Below are positions 8,930 to 18,116 of a stretch of 64,000 nt of DNA, piece after piece. The notes beneath the pieces were generated by a model. It made no database searches and was not told where the DNA came from. It saw only the letters and a list, made by a program, of their open reading frames with translations. Position numbers and translations under genes: made by a program. Each line of letters starts with the position of its first letter. Position 1 is the first letter of the stretch. Source of the stretch: Mesorhizobium sp. Root552 (lineage in GTDB: Bacteria; Pseudomonadota; Alphaproteobacteria; Rhizobiales; Rhizobiaceae); assembly GCF_001427285.1 (NCBI RefSeq), contig NZ_LMFV01000002.1, positions 33,280 through 97,279 of the forward strand, given 5' to 3'.

Positions 8930-10399
8930 ATGGCAGACGAACAGGACGTTCTCTCAGCCGAGGCCGATGACCATTTCCATGACGAATGCGGCGTGTTCGG
9001 CATTTTCGGCCGGCAGGACGCCGCGGCAATCGTCACGCTTGGCCTGCACGCGCTCCAGCATCGCGGCCAGGAAGCAGCCGGCATCGTTTCCTATGACGGC
9101 AGCCAGTTCCACGTCGAGCGCCATGTCGGCCTGATCGGCGACACCTTCACCAAGCAGCGCGTCATCGACAGCCTGCAGGGTAACCGAGCCATTGGCCACA
9201 CCCGCTATGCCACCACCGGCGGCGCCGGCATGCGCAACATCCAGCCCTTCTTCGCCGAGCTGGCGGATGGCGGATTTGCCATCGCCCACAACGGCAATCT
9301 GACAAACGCCATGACCGTGCAGCGCGTGCTGCAAAAGCAGGGTTCGATCTTCTCGTCCACCTCGGACACCGAGACCATCCTGCACCTGGTGGCGACCAGC
9401 AAGGAACGCGATCTCAACGCCCGCTTCATCGATGCCGTGCGCCAGATCGAAGGCGCATTCTCGCTTGTTGCGCTGTCATCGAAGAAGATGATCGGCTGCC
9501 GCGATCCGCTGGGTATCCGCCCGCTGGTGCTGGGCGACCTCGACGGCGCATGGATTCTTGCATCCGAAACCTGCGCGCTCGACATCATCGGCGCGCGCTT
9601 CGTGCGCGACGTGAAGCCCGGCGAAATGGTGGTGGTAACGTCCAAGGGCGTTGAAAGCCTGTTTCCCTTCGAGCCGCAGAAGACACGCTTCTGCATCTTC
9701 GAATATGTCTATTTCGCGCGTCCGGACTCATCTGTCGAAGGCCGCAACGTATACGAAGTGCGCAAGCGCATCGGAGCTGAACTTGCGCGTGAAAACCCGG
9801 TGGACGCGGACCTTGTCGTTCCTGTGCCGGATTCCGGCACGCCGGCTGCCATCGGCTTTTCGCAGGAAGCCAACATGCCGTTCGAACTCGGCATCATCCG
9901 CAACCACTATGTCGGACGCACCTTCATTTCACCGGGTGATTCCATCCGCCACATGGGCGTGAAGCTGAAGCACAATGCCAATCGCCGGATGATCGAAGGC
10001 AAGCGCGTCGTGCTCGTCGACGATTCCATCGTGCGCGGCACCACCAGCCAGAAGATCGTTCAGATGGTGCGCGACGCGGGCGCCAAAGAAGTGCATATGC
10101 GCATCGCCTCCCCGCCGACGCGCGCATCCTGCTTCTACGGCGTCGACACGCCGGAAAAGTCGAAGCTTTTGGCGTCCCGCATGTCGGTCGAGGAAATGGC
10201 CGATTTCATTCGCGTCGATTCGCTCGGCTTCCTGACCATCGAAGGGCTTTACCGCGCCGTTGGCGAGGCAAACCGCAACAACGAGCAGCCGCAGTTCTGC
10301 GACGCATGTTTCACGGGCGAATACCCGACCCGGTTGGCCGACTTTGAAGGCTCCGACAATGTGCGGACCCTTTCGCTGCTGGCAGCAAGCGGATCGTAG
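8930..10399 (+). CDS. purF: Amidophosphoribosyltransferase
   Basis: First committed enzyme of purine synthesis: PRPP plus glutamine gives 5-phosphoribosylamine. The product is 489 aa. A short propeptide ends before C20 (D-E-C-G-V-F-G-I-F-G), the N-terminal nucleophile of the glutaminase domain. The PRPP motif V-V-L-V-D-D-S-I-V-R-G-T-T lies in the C-terminal half. The ATG at 8930 is favoured because GGAG is about 10 nt upstream, whereas the in-frame TTG at 8921 would sit against it. The 268-bp inverted-repeat element ends 17 bp upstream, so its structure is likely to be in the leader mRNA. Confidence 0.97.
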   Translation: MADEQDVLSAEADDHFHDECGVFGIFGRQDAAAIVTLGLHALQHRGQEAAGIVSYDGSQFHVERHVGLIGDTFTKQRVIDSLQGNRAIGHTRYATTGGAGMRNIQPFFAELADGGFAIAHNGNLTNAMTVQRVLQKQGSIFSSTSDTETILHLVATSKERDLNARFIDAVRQIEGAFSLVALSSKKMIGCRDPLGIRPLVLGDLDGAWILASETCALDIIGARFVRDVKPGEMVVVTSKGVESLFPFEPQKTRFCIFEYVYFARPDSSVEGRNVYEVRKRIGAELARENPVDADLVVPVPDSGTPAAIGFSQEANMPFELGIIRNHYVGRTFISPGDSIRHMGVKLKHNANRRMIEGKRVVLVDDSIVRGTTSQKIVQMVRDAGAKEVHMRIASPPTRASCFYGVDTPEKSKLLASRMSVEEMADFIRVDSLGFLTIEGLYRAVGEANRNNEQPQFCDACFTGEYPTRLADFEGSDNVRTLSLLAASGS

Positions 10400-10426
10400 T
10401 CGGTTCGACCAGCCGGTCTTTCGTCT

Positions 10427-10831
10427 CTACCGCCTCCAGATCAAGCCGTGCTGCATCGCCAGTTTGTCGCCGGGGCCATGCACGGCTGCATAGAGCAGTC
10501 CGGCGAGGAATGTGAAGTGGTCGACGAAGAAGCCGAATTCGGCCTGGTTGCCTTCCCAATGCGATGGGCCGTGGAAGGCGAAGGCGAGAAATATCACATA
10601 GGCCCCGGCCAGAAGCGACGCCTCTGAAAAGAACGCGCCGGTCAGGAAGGCCAGCACAAGCGCCACTTCAAATATTGCCGCCAGCCATGCCAGCAACAGC
10701 GGGAATGGAAAGCCGGCGGCGGCGATATAGGCGGCCGTGTCGGCCGTGCCGGCGAATTTGAAGGTGGCCGCCATGGCGAAGATGCCGGCGAAAATCAGCC
10801 TTGCGATCAGGATTGCGACGGTTCTGCTCAT
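10427..10831 (-). CDS. DoxX family membrane protein
   Basis: 134-aa protein with four membrane helices. It contains the family pattern A-R-L-I-F-A-G-I-F-A-M-A-A-T-F-K-F near the N-terminus and a conserved W-L-A-A-I-F-E-V-A-L-V-L helix. DoxX relatives are membrane partners of redox or thiol systems, but the function is not proven. The ATG at 10831 follows AGAAGGGATCT; the TTG five codons upstream overlaps that ribosome-binding site and is rejected. The 3' end converges on purF with 27 bp between. Confidence 0.8.
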   Translation of the reverse strand: MSRTVAILIARLIFAGIFAMAATFKFAGTADTAAYIAAAGFPFPLLLAWLAAIFEVALVLAFLTGAFFSEASLLAGAYVIFLAFAFHGPSHWEGNQAEFGFFVDHFTFLAGLLYAAVHGPGDKLAMQHGLIWRR

Positions 10832-10998
10832 AGATCCCTTCTCCAACTTGGTCTGGCCCTAGGACGGACCAGCGCTGCCAGTCCCGACATCCATGCGTCA
10901 GTTTTCGCAGGGCTGGGGCAAAATGGATCACCCACCACAGGGTTCCTTCTTGGACGGATTCATCTTATCTGGTGCGCACGCTTAAAGTGGAAACAACG

Positions 10999-11760
10999 AT
11001 GACCTCTGCCATTGATCTCACCGGCCGCATCGCCGTCGTTACCGGCGCTTCGCGCGGCATCGGCTATTTCATCGCCAAACACCTGGCGGCAGCCGGCGCG
11101 CATGTCATTGCGGTGGCGCGCACCGTCGGTGGGCTGGAAGAGCTGGACGATGAGATCAAGGCCGAGCGCAAGAAGACCGGCAAGGGTGAAGCGACGCTGG
11201 TTCCGCTCGACCTTGCCGACATGGAGGGCATCGACCGGCTCGGCGGTGCCATCCACGAGCGCTGGGGCAAGCTCGACATTCTGGTCGCCAATGCGGGTGT
11301 GCTGGGTACCATCTCACCGCTCGGCCATGTCGAAGCCAAGACCTTCGACAAGGTCATGACCATCAACGTGACCTCGACATGGCGTCTGATCCGTTCGGTC
11401 GATCCGCTGCTGCGCATGTCGGACGCTGGCCGCGCGATCCTCATCTCGTCGGGCGCTGCCCATTCGGCGCGCGCCTTCTGGGGGCCTTATGCCGCTTCCA
11501 AGGCAGCGGTCGAGGCGCTGGGGCGCTCCTGGGCCGACGAAACCCGCAACATGCCGCTGCGTGTAAACTCGGTCGATCCGGGCGCGACGCGTACCGCCAT
11601 GCGCGCGCAGGCCGTGCCGGGTGAAAACCCGATGACCCTGCCGCATCCTTCCGAAATCGCGGCCCGCATCGTCAATCTCGCCAATCCGTCGCTGACCGAA
11701 ACCGGCATGATCTACCAGGCCAAGCATGATCGGTGGGTCGCCTACCGCATGCCGGAATAG
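10999..11760 (+). CDS. Short-chain dehydrogenase/reductase
   Basis: 253-aa NAD(P)-dependent oxidoreductase of the classical SDR fold. It shows the dinucleotide-binding T-G-A-S-R-G-I-G, the N-A-G motif (V-A-N-A-G) and the catalytic Y-x3-K (G-P-Y-A-A-S-K) with an upstream Ser (I-S-S-G-A). The substrate cannot be told from sequence. An SDR gene after purF recurs in rhizobial genomes (from memory). The ATG at 10999 fits the family start; an in-frame GTG at 10972 is the alternative. Divergent from the DoxX gene. Confidence 0.9.
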   Translation: MTSAIDLTGRIAVVTGASRGIGYFIAKHLAAAGAHVIAVARTVGGLEELDDEIKAERKKTGKGEATLVPLDLADMEGIDRLGGAIHERWGKLDILVANAGVLGTISPLGHVEAKTFDKVMTINVTSTWRLIRSVDPLLRMSDAGRAILISSGAAHSARAFWGPYAASKAAVEALGRSWADETRNMPLRVNSVDPGATRTAMRAQAVPGENPMTLPHPSEIAARIVNLANPSLTETGMIYQAKHDRWVAYRMPE

Positions 11761-11935
11761 GATATGTCGATATTCGCGTGATGGCGGCCTGACCCGATTT
11801 TTTAAACCCCCGATGATCGGTCTCGGCACAAAATCTCTCCTACCGCCACACGAAGTCGTGATTGGTGGACGATTTTGCCACCTCCTATCGTTTTCCAGCA
11901 GGTAACGACCGTCAACAAGCTGGAGGACAACCATC

Positions 11936-12562
11936 ATGCGAAAACTGCTGCTCGTGACTGCCCTGACCCTTGCTGCCGGCGGCGCGGCATTTGCCCAGGA
12001 CACTTCGATGAGTTTCTTCGTGACCAGCGCCGGCTCCGGCAAAGGTGCCGACCTCGGTGGCCTCGCCGGCGCTGATGCACATTGCGCGTCGCTTGCGGAA
12101 GCCGCCGGTGTGACCGGCAAGACATGGCATGCCTATCTGTCCACGAAAGACGCCGACGCCCGCGACCGCATCGGCGCTGGCCCCTGGTTCAATGCCAAGG
12201 GCGAAAAGATCGCCGACGATGCCGCCAGCCTGCATGGCGACGCCAACAACCTGACCAAACAGACAGCGCTCGATGAAAAGGGCGAGGTCATCAACGGGCG
12301 GGGCGACACGCCCAACCGCCACGACATCCTTACCGGCTCCAACCCGGACGGAACAAAAGTTGCCGACAAGACCTGCGGCGACTGGACGATGAGCGGCGCG
12401 GAAGGGGTCGCGATGATGGGCCATTCCGACCGCACCGGCCTTGACGACTCGGCGGCAGCCAAGTCGTGGAACTCCTCGCATGGCTCGCGCGGCGGATGCA
12501 GCCAGGAAGCACTGAAGGGCACCGGTGGCGACGGCCTGTTCTACTGCTTCGTGGCCAATTAG
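11936..12562 (+). CDS. Secreted lectin-like protein
   Basis: 208-aa protein with a clean signal peptide (M-R-K-L-L-L-V-T-A-L-T-L-A-A-G-G-A-A-F-A, cleavage after A-F-A). The mature part begins S-F-F-V-T-S-A-G-S-G-K-G-A-D-L-G-G and contains five cysteines, conserved Trp (G-K-T-W-H-A-Y-L-S, G-P-W-F-N) and a C-terminal G-D-G-L-F-Y-C-F. This pattern resembles rhizobial proteins annotated as lectins with a C-type-lectin/endostatin-like fold. Ligand and role are unknown. AGCTGGAGGAC precedes the ATG, and a strong terminator follows. Confidence 0.7.
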   Translation: MRKLLLVTALTLAAGGAAFAQDTSMSFFVTSAGSGKGADLGGLAGADAHCASLAEAAGVTGKTWHAYLSTKDADARDRIGAGPWFNAKGEKIADDAASLHGDANNLTKQTALDEKGEVINGRGDTPNRHDILTGSNPDGTKVADKTCGDWTMSGAEGVAMMGHSDRTGLDDSAAAKSWNSSHGSRGGCSQEALKGTGGDGLFYCFVAN

Positions 12563-12619
12563 GCTCGGACAACGCCGTGCCTGTCACGGCGCGGCCATGA
12601 TTGCATTCCAGATATTTGC

Positions 12620-12651
12620 AAGGGCGGGCCGGTTTCCGGTTCGCCCTTTTT
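12620..12651 (+). terminator. Intrinsic terminator after the lectin-like gene
   Basis: AAGGGCG (12620-12626) pairs with CGCCCTT (12642-12648), with an inner CCGG-TTT-CCGG hairpin, followed by T to 12651. A second hairpin, CGCCGTG/CACGGCG (12573-12579/12585-12591), lies closer to the stop but has no T-run. Confidence 0.75.
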
Positions 12652-12740
12652 GCTGGCGCAGGGCCTTCGCCCATGCGCTTGAGAACAGGTAAGCCGGACA
12701 GCCACGGCTGGTCCGGCCGGAATGCAAAGCGAGAATTTTG

Positions 12741-12971
12741 ATGTCTGCGACAGTAGCGATGGTCTGGTACATGGTGGTGGCCGGACCGCAAGGCGGCATG
12801 GTCGTGTTGCCGACCGCCTTCGATACCCACGACCAGTGCAATGGTGCGATCACCGAATACCAGAAGCAGCCCGCTCCGGCCGGCTGGTCCGTCCAGTGCA
12901 TTCCGGGCGCTTCGCCCTATGCCGACGACCTCGGCGATGACGAGCCGTCAGCGGCGGAGCCCGCCCAGTAG
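12741..12971 (+). CDS. Small hypothetical protein
   Basis: 76-aa open frame with ATG at 12741 (a TTG one codon earlier is in frame). Residues 1-25 are hydrophobic (M-S-A-T-V-A-M-V-W-Y-M-V-V-A-G), there are two cysteines (D-Q-C-N-G, V-Q-C-I-P), and the C-terminus is acidic and Pro/Ala-rich. Only a weak GAGA ribosome-binding site is visible. The two Cys plus a hydrophobic start could mean an exported protein, but no family is recognised. It follows the lectin-like gene after a terminator. Confidence 0.5.
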   Translation: MSATVAMVWYMVVAGPQGGMVVLPTAFDTHDQCNGAITEYQKQPAPAGWSVQCIPGASPYADDLGDDEPSAAEPAQ

Positions 12972-12994
12972 AGCTTCAGGCGCGAACGACTGCG

Positions 12995-13501
12995 TCAACG
13001 CGCGGCGCTAACGCTCAATTCCGGCCGGGAATTGAGCGTCTGGAACACCACGCAATAGCGCTCGGTCAGCTTCAGCAATGCGTCGATGCGTTCCTGCGGT
13101 TCATCGGTGTCGAGGCGGAATGCCAGCCGGATGGCGCGAAAGCCGACCGGCGCATCCTTGGCGACGCCCAGCGTGCCGCGAAAATCGAGGTCGCCTTCCG
13201 CTTCCACGGTCGCTGCGCCGAGGCGGAACTCCAGCGCTGTCGCAACAGCCTTCAGCGTTACGCCCGCGCAAGCGACCAGCGCTTCGAGCAGCATGTCGCC
13301 GGAGCAAAGCTCCAGCCCTGAGCCGCCGGTAGCCGGGTGCAGGCCTGCAACGGCAAGCGCCCTGCCCGTCTCCACCTTGCAGGCTATCGACTGATCGTCG
13401 AGTGCGCCCCTGGCGCGCAAGGTGATTACCGCCCGCGCAGCATCTTCGCGATAAGCGTCCTTGAGCGGCGATTGCATGGCTTTCAGTTCGGCGGCGTCCA
13501 T
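12995..13501 (-). CDS. OsmC family protein
   Basis: 168-aa protein of the OsmC/Ohr superfamily, thiol peroxidases that detoxify organic hydroperoxides. The two conserved redox cysteines are visible: A-L-V-A-C-A-G (mid-protein) and T-E-R-Y-C-V-V-F (C-terminal third). AGGAGTGAACA precedes the ATG. It belongs to the broader OsmC group rather than clearly to OsmC or Ohr proper, so the substrate is open. Divergent from the first EamA gene. Confidence 0.85.
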   Translation of the reverse strand: MDAAELKAMQSPLKDAYREDAARAVITLRARGALDDQSIACKVETGRALAVAGLHPATGGSGLELCSGDMLLEALVACAGVTLKAVATALEFRLGAATVEAEGDLDFRGTLGVAKDAPVGFRAIRLAFRLDTDEPQERIDALLKLTERYCVVFQTLNSRPELSVSAAR

Positions 13502-13685
13502 TGTTCACTCCTGCATGGGGGCACATTACTACGCATCGCCTCTCACCTATACGGCAATGTCGGGTTGCCCTGAGCCAAAGCATGGCTGGCCCTGGCACAG
13601 CAGTTCGAGACATGCACATCGTGTAGCTTGGGACCGCCCGATCGAGCCGGTTTCCCGGCAATGCAAATAAGGGCCGGGAGATCGC

Positions 13686-14570
13686 ATGACCAACGTCGCC
13701 GTTCTGGAGTCGCGTCAAAGCGTGCTGGCCGGCATTTTGCTGACCAGCCTGGCCTACCTGTTCTTCTCCAGCCAGGACGCGGCCATCAAGCTTCTCGTCA
13801 CCGAGATTACCGTCTGGCAGATCCTGTTTTTCCGCAGCGTCACGGTCCTGGCCGGCTGCGGCCTCATTGGCGGAGCAAAGATCTACGGCGAGGCGGCCCG
13901 CTCGCCCATCGTCAAGGCGATGTTGTTGCGCAGCTTCCTCACCCTCATTGCCTGGCTGTGCTATTACACGGCGGCAAAGCACCTGCAGTTGGCCGAGCTG
14001 ACGACAATCTATTTCGCCGCTCCCATCATCGTTACCGTGCTGTCGATCTTCCTTCTGGGCGAGAAGGTTCCGGCCTTTCGCTGGGCCGCAGTGCTGCTGG
14101 GCTTCGCCGGCGTGTTCATTGCCTGCGACCCCACTCGGCTCGGCTTCTCCATCCCGGTCCTGCTTGTGTTGACCGCTGCCTTCTTCTGGGGCCTGGCCAT
14201 CGTGCTGCTGCGAAAAATTGCCCTGCAGGAGCGCACGCTGATCCAGCTCATCCTCAACAACGCGTTTTTCCTCGTCATTGCCGGAATTCCATTGCTGCAT
14301 TTCTGGCGCACGCCGGACCCGGCGGCTCTCGCGCTGCTGATCGGCGTGGGCGTGCTTGGCGGCTCCGCCCAGTTCCTGCTGTTCGAGGGCATGAAAAAGG
14401 CCGCAGCCTCCATCATCGCCCCGTTCGAATACACCTCTCTGGTGTGGGCTTTCGCGCTCGGCTTCATCATCTGGGGCGACGTGCCGAGAACCGAGGTCTT
14501 CATTGGCGCTGCGCTTATCGTCTGCGCCGGCTTGATTGTTGTCGCCAGCGAGCGGCTGCGCAAATCCTGA
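13686..14570 (+). CDS. EamA/DMT-family transporter (first of two)
   Basis: 294-aa inner-membrane protein with about ten hydrophobic helices in two EamA repeats (first half to about residue 140; second from about 150). It is a drug/metabolite transporter superfamily member, probably exporting a small metabolite. The start follows GGGAG. A second EamA gene begins 56 bp downstream on the same strand, so both may be one transcription unit. The two proteins are diverged from each other rather than a recent tandem copy. Confidence 0.88.
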   Translation: MTNVAVLESRQSVLAGILLTSLAYLFFSSQDAAIKLLVTEITVWQILFFRSVTVLAGCGLIGGAKIYGEAARSPIVKAMLLRSFLTLIAWLCYYTAAKHLQLAELTTIYFAAPIIVTVLSIFLLGEKVPAFRWAAVLLGFAGVFIACDPTRLGFSIPVLLVLTAAFFWGLAIVLLRKIALQERTLIQLILNNAFFLVIAGIPLLHFWRTPDPAALALLIGVGVLGGSAQFLLFEGMKKAAASIIAPFEYTSLVWAFALGFIIWGDVPRTEVFIGAALIVCAGLIVVASERLRKS

Positions 14571-14626
14571 CAGAAGGGTGTCAGCACGATTGCGATACGG
14601 TCGGGCATAGCGAGAGACAATCGACA

Positions 14627-15529
14627 ATGGAAAACAGCAGAGCCTCAGCCGAACATATACTGGGCATATGCCTGGTCGCCGGCTCGGCTGCTGTTTTCGG
14701 CCTGGCCGGCGTGCTCACCAAGTCGATCGAAACCGATCCGTTGACCATCAACTGCTGGCGCGGTTTCGTCGGCGGGTTGCTGGTAACCGCCTATGTGCTT
14801 TACCGGCGCGCGCGGTCGGACAAACCCGATTCCTCGTTGCGCCTCGGCTGGCGGGGGTGGCTCATGGCAACCATCGGCGCTGCCGCCAGCGTGGCCTTTA
14901 TCGCTGCCTTCAAGAACACCTATGTCGCCAATGTGGCCATCATCTACGCCACAGCGCCCTTCGTTGCTGCCCTGTTCGGCTGGATGATCGTCCGCGAATA
15001 TCCGCGCCGGCTGACCATGATAGCCGCCGCCCTTTCGCTGGCTGGCGTCACCGTCATGGTCACCTCGACCATCGGTGCCGGACATCCGTTCGGAGACGGG
15101 CTAGCGTTGTTGATGACACTCGGAAGCGCGCTCTACATGGTGCTGATCCGCAAGTTCCGCGACACGCCAGTGGTGTGGGCAGGCGCCGTTTCGGCCTTCA
15201 TGCTGTTCGCGCTCGGCTGGTTCGTGACCGATCCACTGGCGATTTCGATGCGCGATGCGTATCTGCTTGCCGCCTTCGGAGCATCGTTCGCCCTTGCCTC
15301 GATCATGTGGACGGAAGGCGCGCGGCTCATTCCTGCAGCCGAGTCAGGACTTCTCGGCTCAGCGGAAGTGCCGTTCGCGATCCTGTTTGCCTGGCTCTTC
15401 CTCACCGAAATACCGCCGATGGCGAGTTTCATCGGCGGCGCCATCGTGCTTGTCGCCGTTTTCGTCCATGCCGGTTATGACTGGCGCAGCGCACGCAGGA
15501 CACCTGTCGTGCTTTCGCCGGAAATCTGA
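14627..15529 (+). CDS. EamA/DMT-family transporter (second of two)
   Basis: 300-aa membrane protein with ten predicted helices and the EamA duplication (N-terminal half beginning I-L-G-I-C-L-V-A-G-S-A-A-V-F-G-L; second half ending in a helix before residue 285). ATG at 14627, with GAGAG a few bases upstream. The same frame stays open upstream to 13628 through the previous gene, but that is a composition artefact. Substrate unknown. Confidence 0.88.
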   Translation: MENSRASAEHILGICLVAGSAAVFGLAGVLTKSIETDPLTINCWRGFVGGLLVTAYVLYRRARSDKPDSSLRLGWRGWLMATIGAAASVAFIAAFKNTYVANVAIIYATAPFVAALFGWMIVREYPRRLTMIAAALSLAGVTVMVTSTIGAGHPFGDGLALLMTLGSALYMVLIRKFRDTPVVWAGAVSAFMLFALGWFVTDPLAISMRDAYLLAAFGASFALASIMWTEGARLIPAAESGLLGSAEVPFAILFAWLFLTEIPPMASFIGGAIVLVAVFVHAGYDWRSARRTPVVLSPEI

Positions 15530-15614
15530 TTTTTTGCGGAACCTTTCCCACGCGAATGCATTGTTGGTGCGACGGGCGTCCCCAAGTCCCCCAAACCCCT
15601 GCCCGTCCTCTTTC

Positions 15615-15641
15615 AAAGCCGGCCTCAAAGCCGGCTTTTTC
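15615..15641 (+). terminator. Intrinsic terminator after the EamA pair
   Basis: AAAGCCGGC (15615-15623) pairs perfectly with GCCGGCTTT (15630-15638) around loop CTCAAA, followed by a T-rich stretch. It separates the transporters from the acyltransferase/ligase gene. Confidence 0.8.
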
Positions 15642-15792
15642 TTTCGACCGCAGCCATCGAAGGCCAGATTTGGAAAATCGAGCCTTTTCAGATGCCTAAT
15701 CCTTTTGGTTGACGCCGACATGACTTTCGTTACCCTTCGCATCGAAACGGCCGGGAAGAGCCGTGCACGCACATTTAGGGAGTGATGTCCGC

Positions 15793-18021
15793 ATGGTCCT
15801 GACCTTGGCGTTGCTCGCTGGTATAGCCGTTGCCTGGCTACTGATCGGCACCATCGAAAAAGTGCGGTTCGGCCTCAGCCTCGCGCAGTCGCTGCTCTAC
15901 GTGCCGTTCAAGCTCGCCTACCGGATAGACGACGACCGCATCAAAGCGGCCCGCAATGCCGATGCACCGGTGATCTACCTCGTTACCCATCAGTCCCGCA
16001 TCGATCCCGCGCTGATGCTTTCCCTGCTGCCGGACAGCACATTGCACATCCTGGATCCGGCGTCGGCAAAGTCATACTGGCTCGAGCCGTGGCGGGAACT
16101 GGCACGCACGATTGCCTTCAACGCCGAGCACGTGTTCGTCAGCCGCCGGCTGGTTCGTGTCCTGAAAGGCAAGGGACGGCTTGCAGTCTACATTCCGGAG
16201 GCCGTCGAACCGGACGTCAAATCATTTCGCCTCTATCGCGCCATTTCGCGCATTGCGCTGCAGTCGGACGCGCGCATCGTGCCGATTTTCGTTGGCGGCT
16301 CACGCAACCTACCCTTTTCCATGACCGAGTCCGCCAAGGCCCCGCGCCATTGGTTTCCCGCCCTTTCCATCTCGGTTCTGGAGCCGATGTCTGTTTCGGA
16401 ACTGCTGGCGCAGACGACCGATCCGTCAGGCAGTTCGGCAAACGCCCTGTTCGACCGGGTAGCCGAGGCGCGCTTTTCGGCTACCAATCCAAACCGCAGC
16501 CTGTTCCAGGCCGTTCGCGATGCCGCCCATCGCGTTGGCGCGAGTTATCCTATCGTGGAGGATGTCGTCAGTGGCGCGCTGACCTACCGCAAGCTTCTCA
16601 TTGGGGCACGAGTTCTGGGTCGCCGCTTCATGCAGGTCAGTGCGCCGGGCGAGCCTGTCGGCGTCATGCTGCCCAATACAAATGGCGTCGTGCTTTCGCT
16701 GCTCGGCCTCTCCTCTGCGGGCCAGGTCGCGGCAATGATCAACTACACCGCCGGGCCGGCAAGCGTCACTGCCGCAATCCGGACAGCTGTGATCCATACC
16801 GTCATCTCCTCACATGCTTTCGTGGAAAAGGCTGGCCTTGCCGACATCGTTGCCGCCATCGAGGAAGGCGGCGCGAAACTCTTGTGGCTGGAGGACATAA
16901 GGTCCGAAGTTTCCGGCTTCGAAAAGCTCACCGCAGCACTTATGTGGCAAAGGCCGCTTCATGTGCAGGACGCGAAAAAACCCGCCGTCATCCTGTTCAC
17001 GTCCGGTTCCGAGGGAACGCCGAAGGCCGTCGTCCTGTCTCACCGCAATCTCGTTGCCAACGCCATGCAGGCGGAAGCGCGCATCAGTGTTTCGCCGGCG
17101 GACACGCTGCTCAATGTATTGCCGGTGTTCCACTCGTTCGGACTGACTGGCGGCACCATCCTGCCTCTGGTCGCCGGCATCAAGCTGTTCCTCTATCCCT
17201 CGCCGCTGCACTACAAGATCATCCCCGAAATCGCCCGCAAGGTCCGCCCGACGGTGATGTTCGGGACCGACACATTCCTCGCCAACTATGCCCGCAACGC
17301 CAAGGACGACGATTTTTCCAGCCTGCGCTTTGTCGTGGCGGGAGCGGAAGCCGTGAAGCCGGAAACCCGGCGCGTCTGGCGCGAACGATTCCAGACGGAG
17401 ATCGTCGAAGGCTACGGCTTGACCGAAGCTGCGCCTGTGGTTGCGGTCAATTCTGCCATTCATGGCCGCGAAGGCACGGTCGGCCGACTTCTGCCCGCCA
17501 TGCGCATGCGGCTCGAACCGGTAGAAGGCATTGCCGAAGGCGGCCGCCTCTGGATAACCGGCCCGAACCTGATGATGGGTTACATGACCGCCGACCGGCC
17601 CGGCGAACTGCAACCTGTTTCCGAAGGTTGGCACGACACCGGCGACATCGTTTCGGTCGACCGCGAAGGCTTCATCACCATAAGCGGCCGCGCCAAGCGC
17701 TTCGCCAAGGTGGCCGGCGAGATGGTTTCGCTGGGCGCCGTGGAAATGCTGGTTCAATCCCTGTGGCCGGAAGAACACCACGCGGCTGTCTCGGTACCTG
17801 ACAAGCGGCGCGGCGAGCGCATCGTACTGGTGACGACGGCGGCAGATGCCAGTCCCGAAGCCTTGCGTCAATACGGCAGGAAGGCAGGAGCCGCCGAACT
17901 CGCGGTCCCAGCCGACATCATCAAGGTCAAGGAGATCCCGGTCCTCGGCTCGGGCAAGACCGACTACATTTCGGCGCGCCGGCTGGCACTCGATCACCTG
18001 GGCCTGAGTGCCGCAGCCTAG
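15793..18021 (+). CDS. Acyltransferase / acyl-ACP synthetase (Aas-like)
   Basis: 742-aa bifunctional protein. The order is an N-terminal membrane helix (residues 1-20), an LPLAT acyltransferase domain with the H-x4-D box at H66-D71, then an AMP-dependent ligase: P-loop-like F-T-S-G-S-E-G-T-P-K-A, Y-G-L-T-E-A-A-P, and G-W-H-D-T-G-D-I. This is the E. coli Aas layout, which activates fatty acids and reacylates lysophosphatidylethanolamine at the inner membrane. The ATG at 15793 follows AGGGAG by about 10 nt; a GTG at 15763 is the alternative. Its 3' neighbours, pssA and psd on the other strand, make PE, the expected substrate class. Confidence 0.87.
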   Translation: MVLTLALLAGIAVAWLLIGTIEKVRFGLSLAQSLLYVPFKLAYRIDDDRIKAARNADAPVIYLVTHQSRIDPALMLSLLPDSTLHILDPASAKSYWLEPWRELARTIAFNAEHVFVSRRLVRVLKGKGRLAVYIPEAVEPDVKSFRLYRAISRIALQSDARIVPIFVGGSRNLPFSMTESAKAPRHWFPALSISVLEPMSVSELLAQTTDPSGSSANALFDRVAEARFSATNPNRSLFQAVRDAAHRVGASYPIVEDVVSGALTYRKLLIGARVLGRRFMQVSAPGEPVGVMLPNTNGVVLSLLGLSSAGQVAAMINYTAGPASVTAAIRTAVIHTVISSHAFVEKAGLADIVAAIEEGGAKLLWLEDIRSEVSGFEKLTAALMWQRPLHVQDAKKPAVILFTSGSEGTPKAVVLSHRNLVANAMQAEARISVSPADTLLNVLPVFHSFGLTGGTILPLVAGIKLFLYPSPLHYKIIPEIARKVRPTVMFGTDTFLANYARNAKDDDFSSLRFVVAGAEAVKPETRRVWRERFQTEIVEGYGLTEAAPVVAVNSAIHGREGTVGRLLPAMRMRLEPVEGIAEGGRLWITGPNLMMGYMTADRPGELQPVSEGWHDTGDIVSVDREGFITISGRAKRFAKVAGEMVSLGAVEMLVQSLWPEEHHAAVSVPDKRRGERIVLVTTAADASPEALRQYGRKAGAAELAVPADIIKVKEIPVLGSGKTDYISARRLALDHLGLSAAA

Positions 18022-18040
18022 GCCATGCGGTTCTCATGAT

Positions 18041-18062
18041 TTGAATCGGAAAACCGATTCAA
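18041..18062. terminator. Hairpin between converging acyltransferase and pssA genes
   Basis: TTGAATCGG (18041-18049) pairs perfectly with CCGATTCAA (18054-18062) around AAAA. A T-rich stretch follows on the + strand, so it could end transcription from both sides, more convincingly for the + strand gene. Confidence 0.5.
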
Positions 18063-18116
18063 GACATTGTTTTCGCTCAGCTAAGATTTGGGAACCCGCC
18101 GCTTTGTCCGGGTCGA

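Noticed and set aside
13628..15529. 633-aa open frame running through both EamA genes
   Set aside because: Only the part from 14627 encodes a membrane transporter. The upstream part is the wrong frame of the first EamA gene, rich in Arg/His as in GC-biased shadows, and lacks helices.
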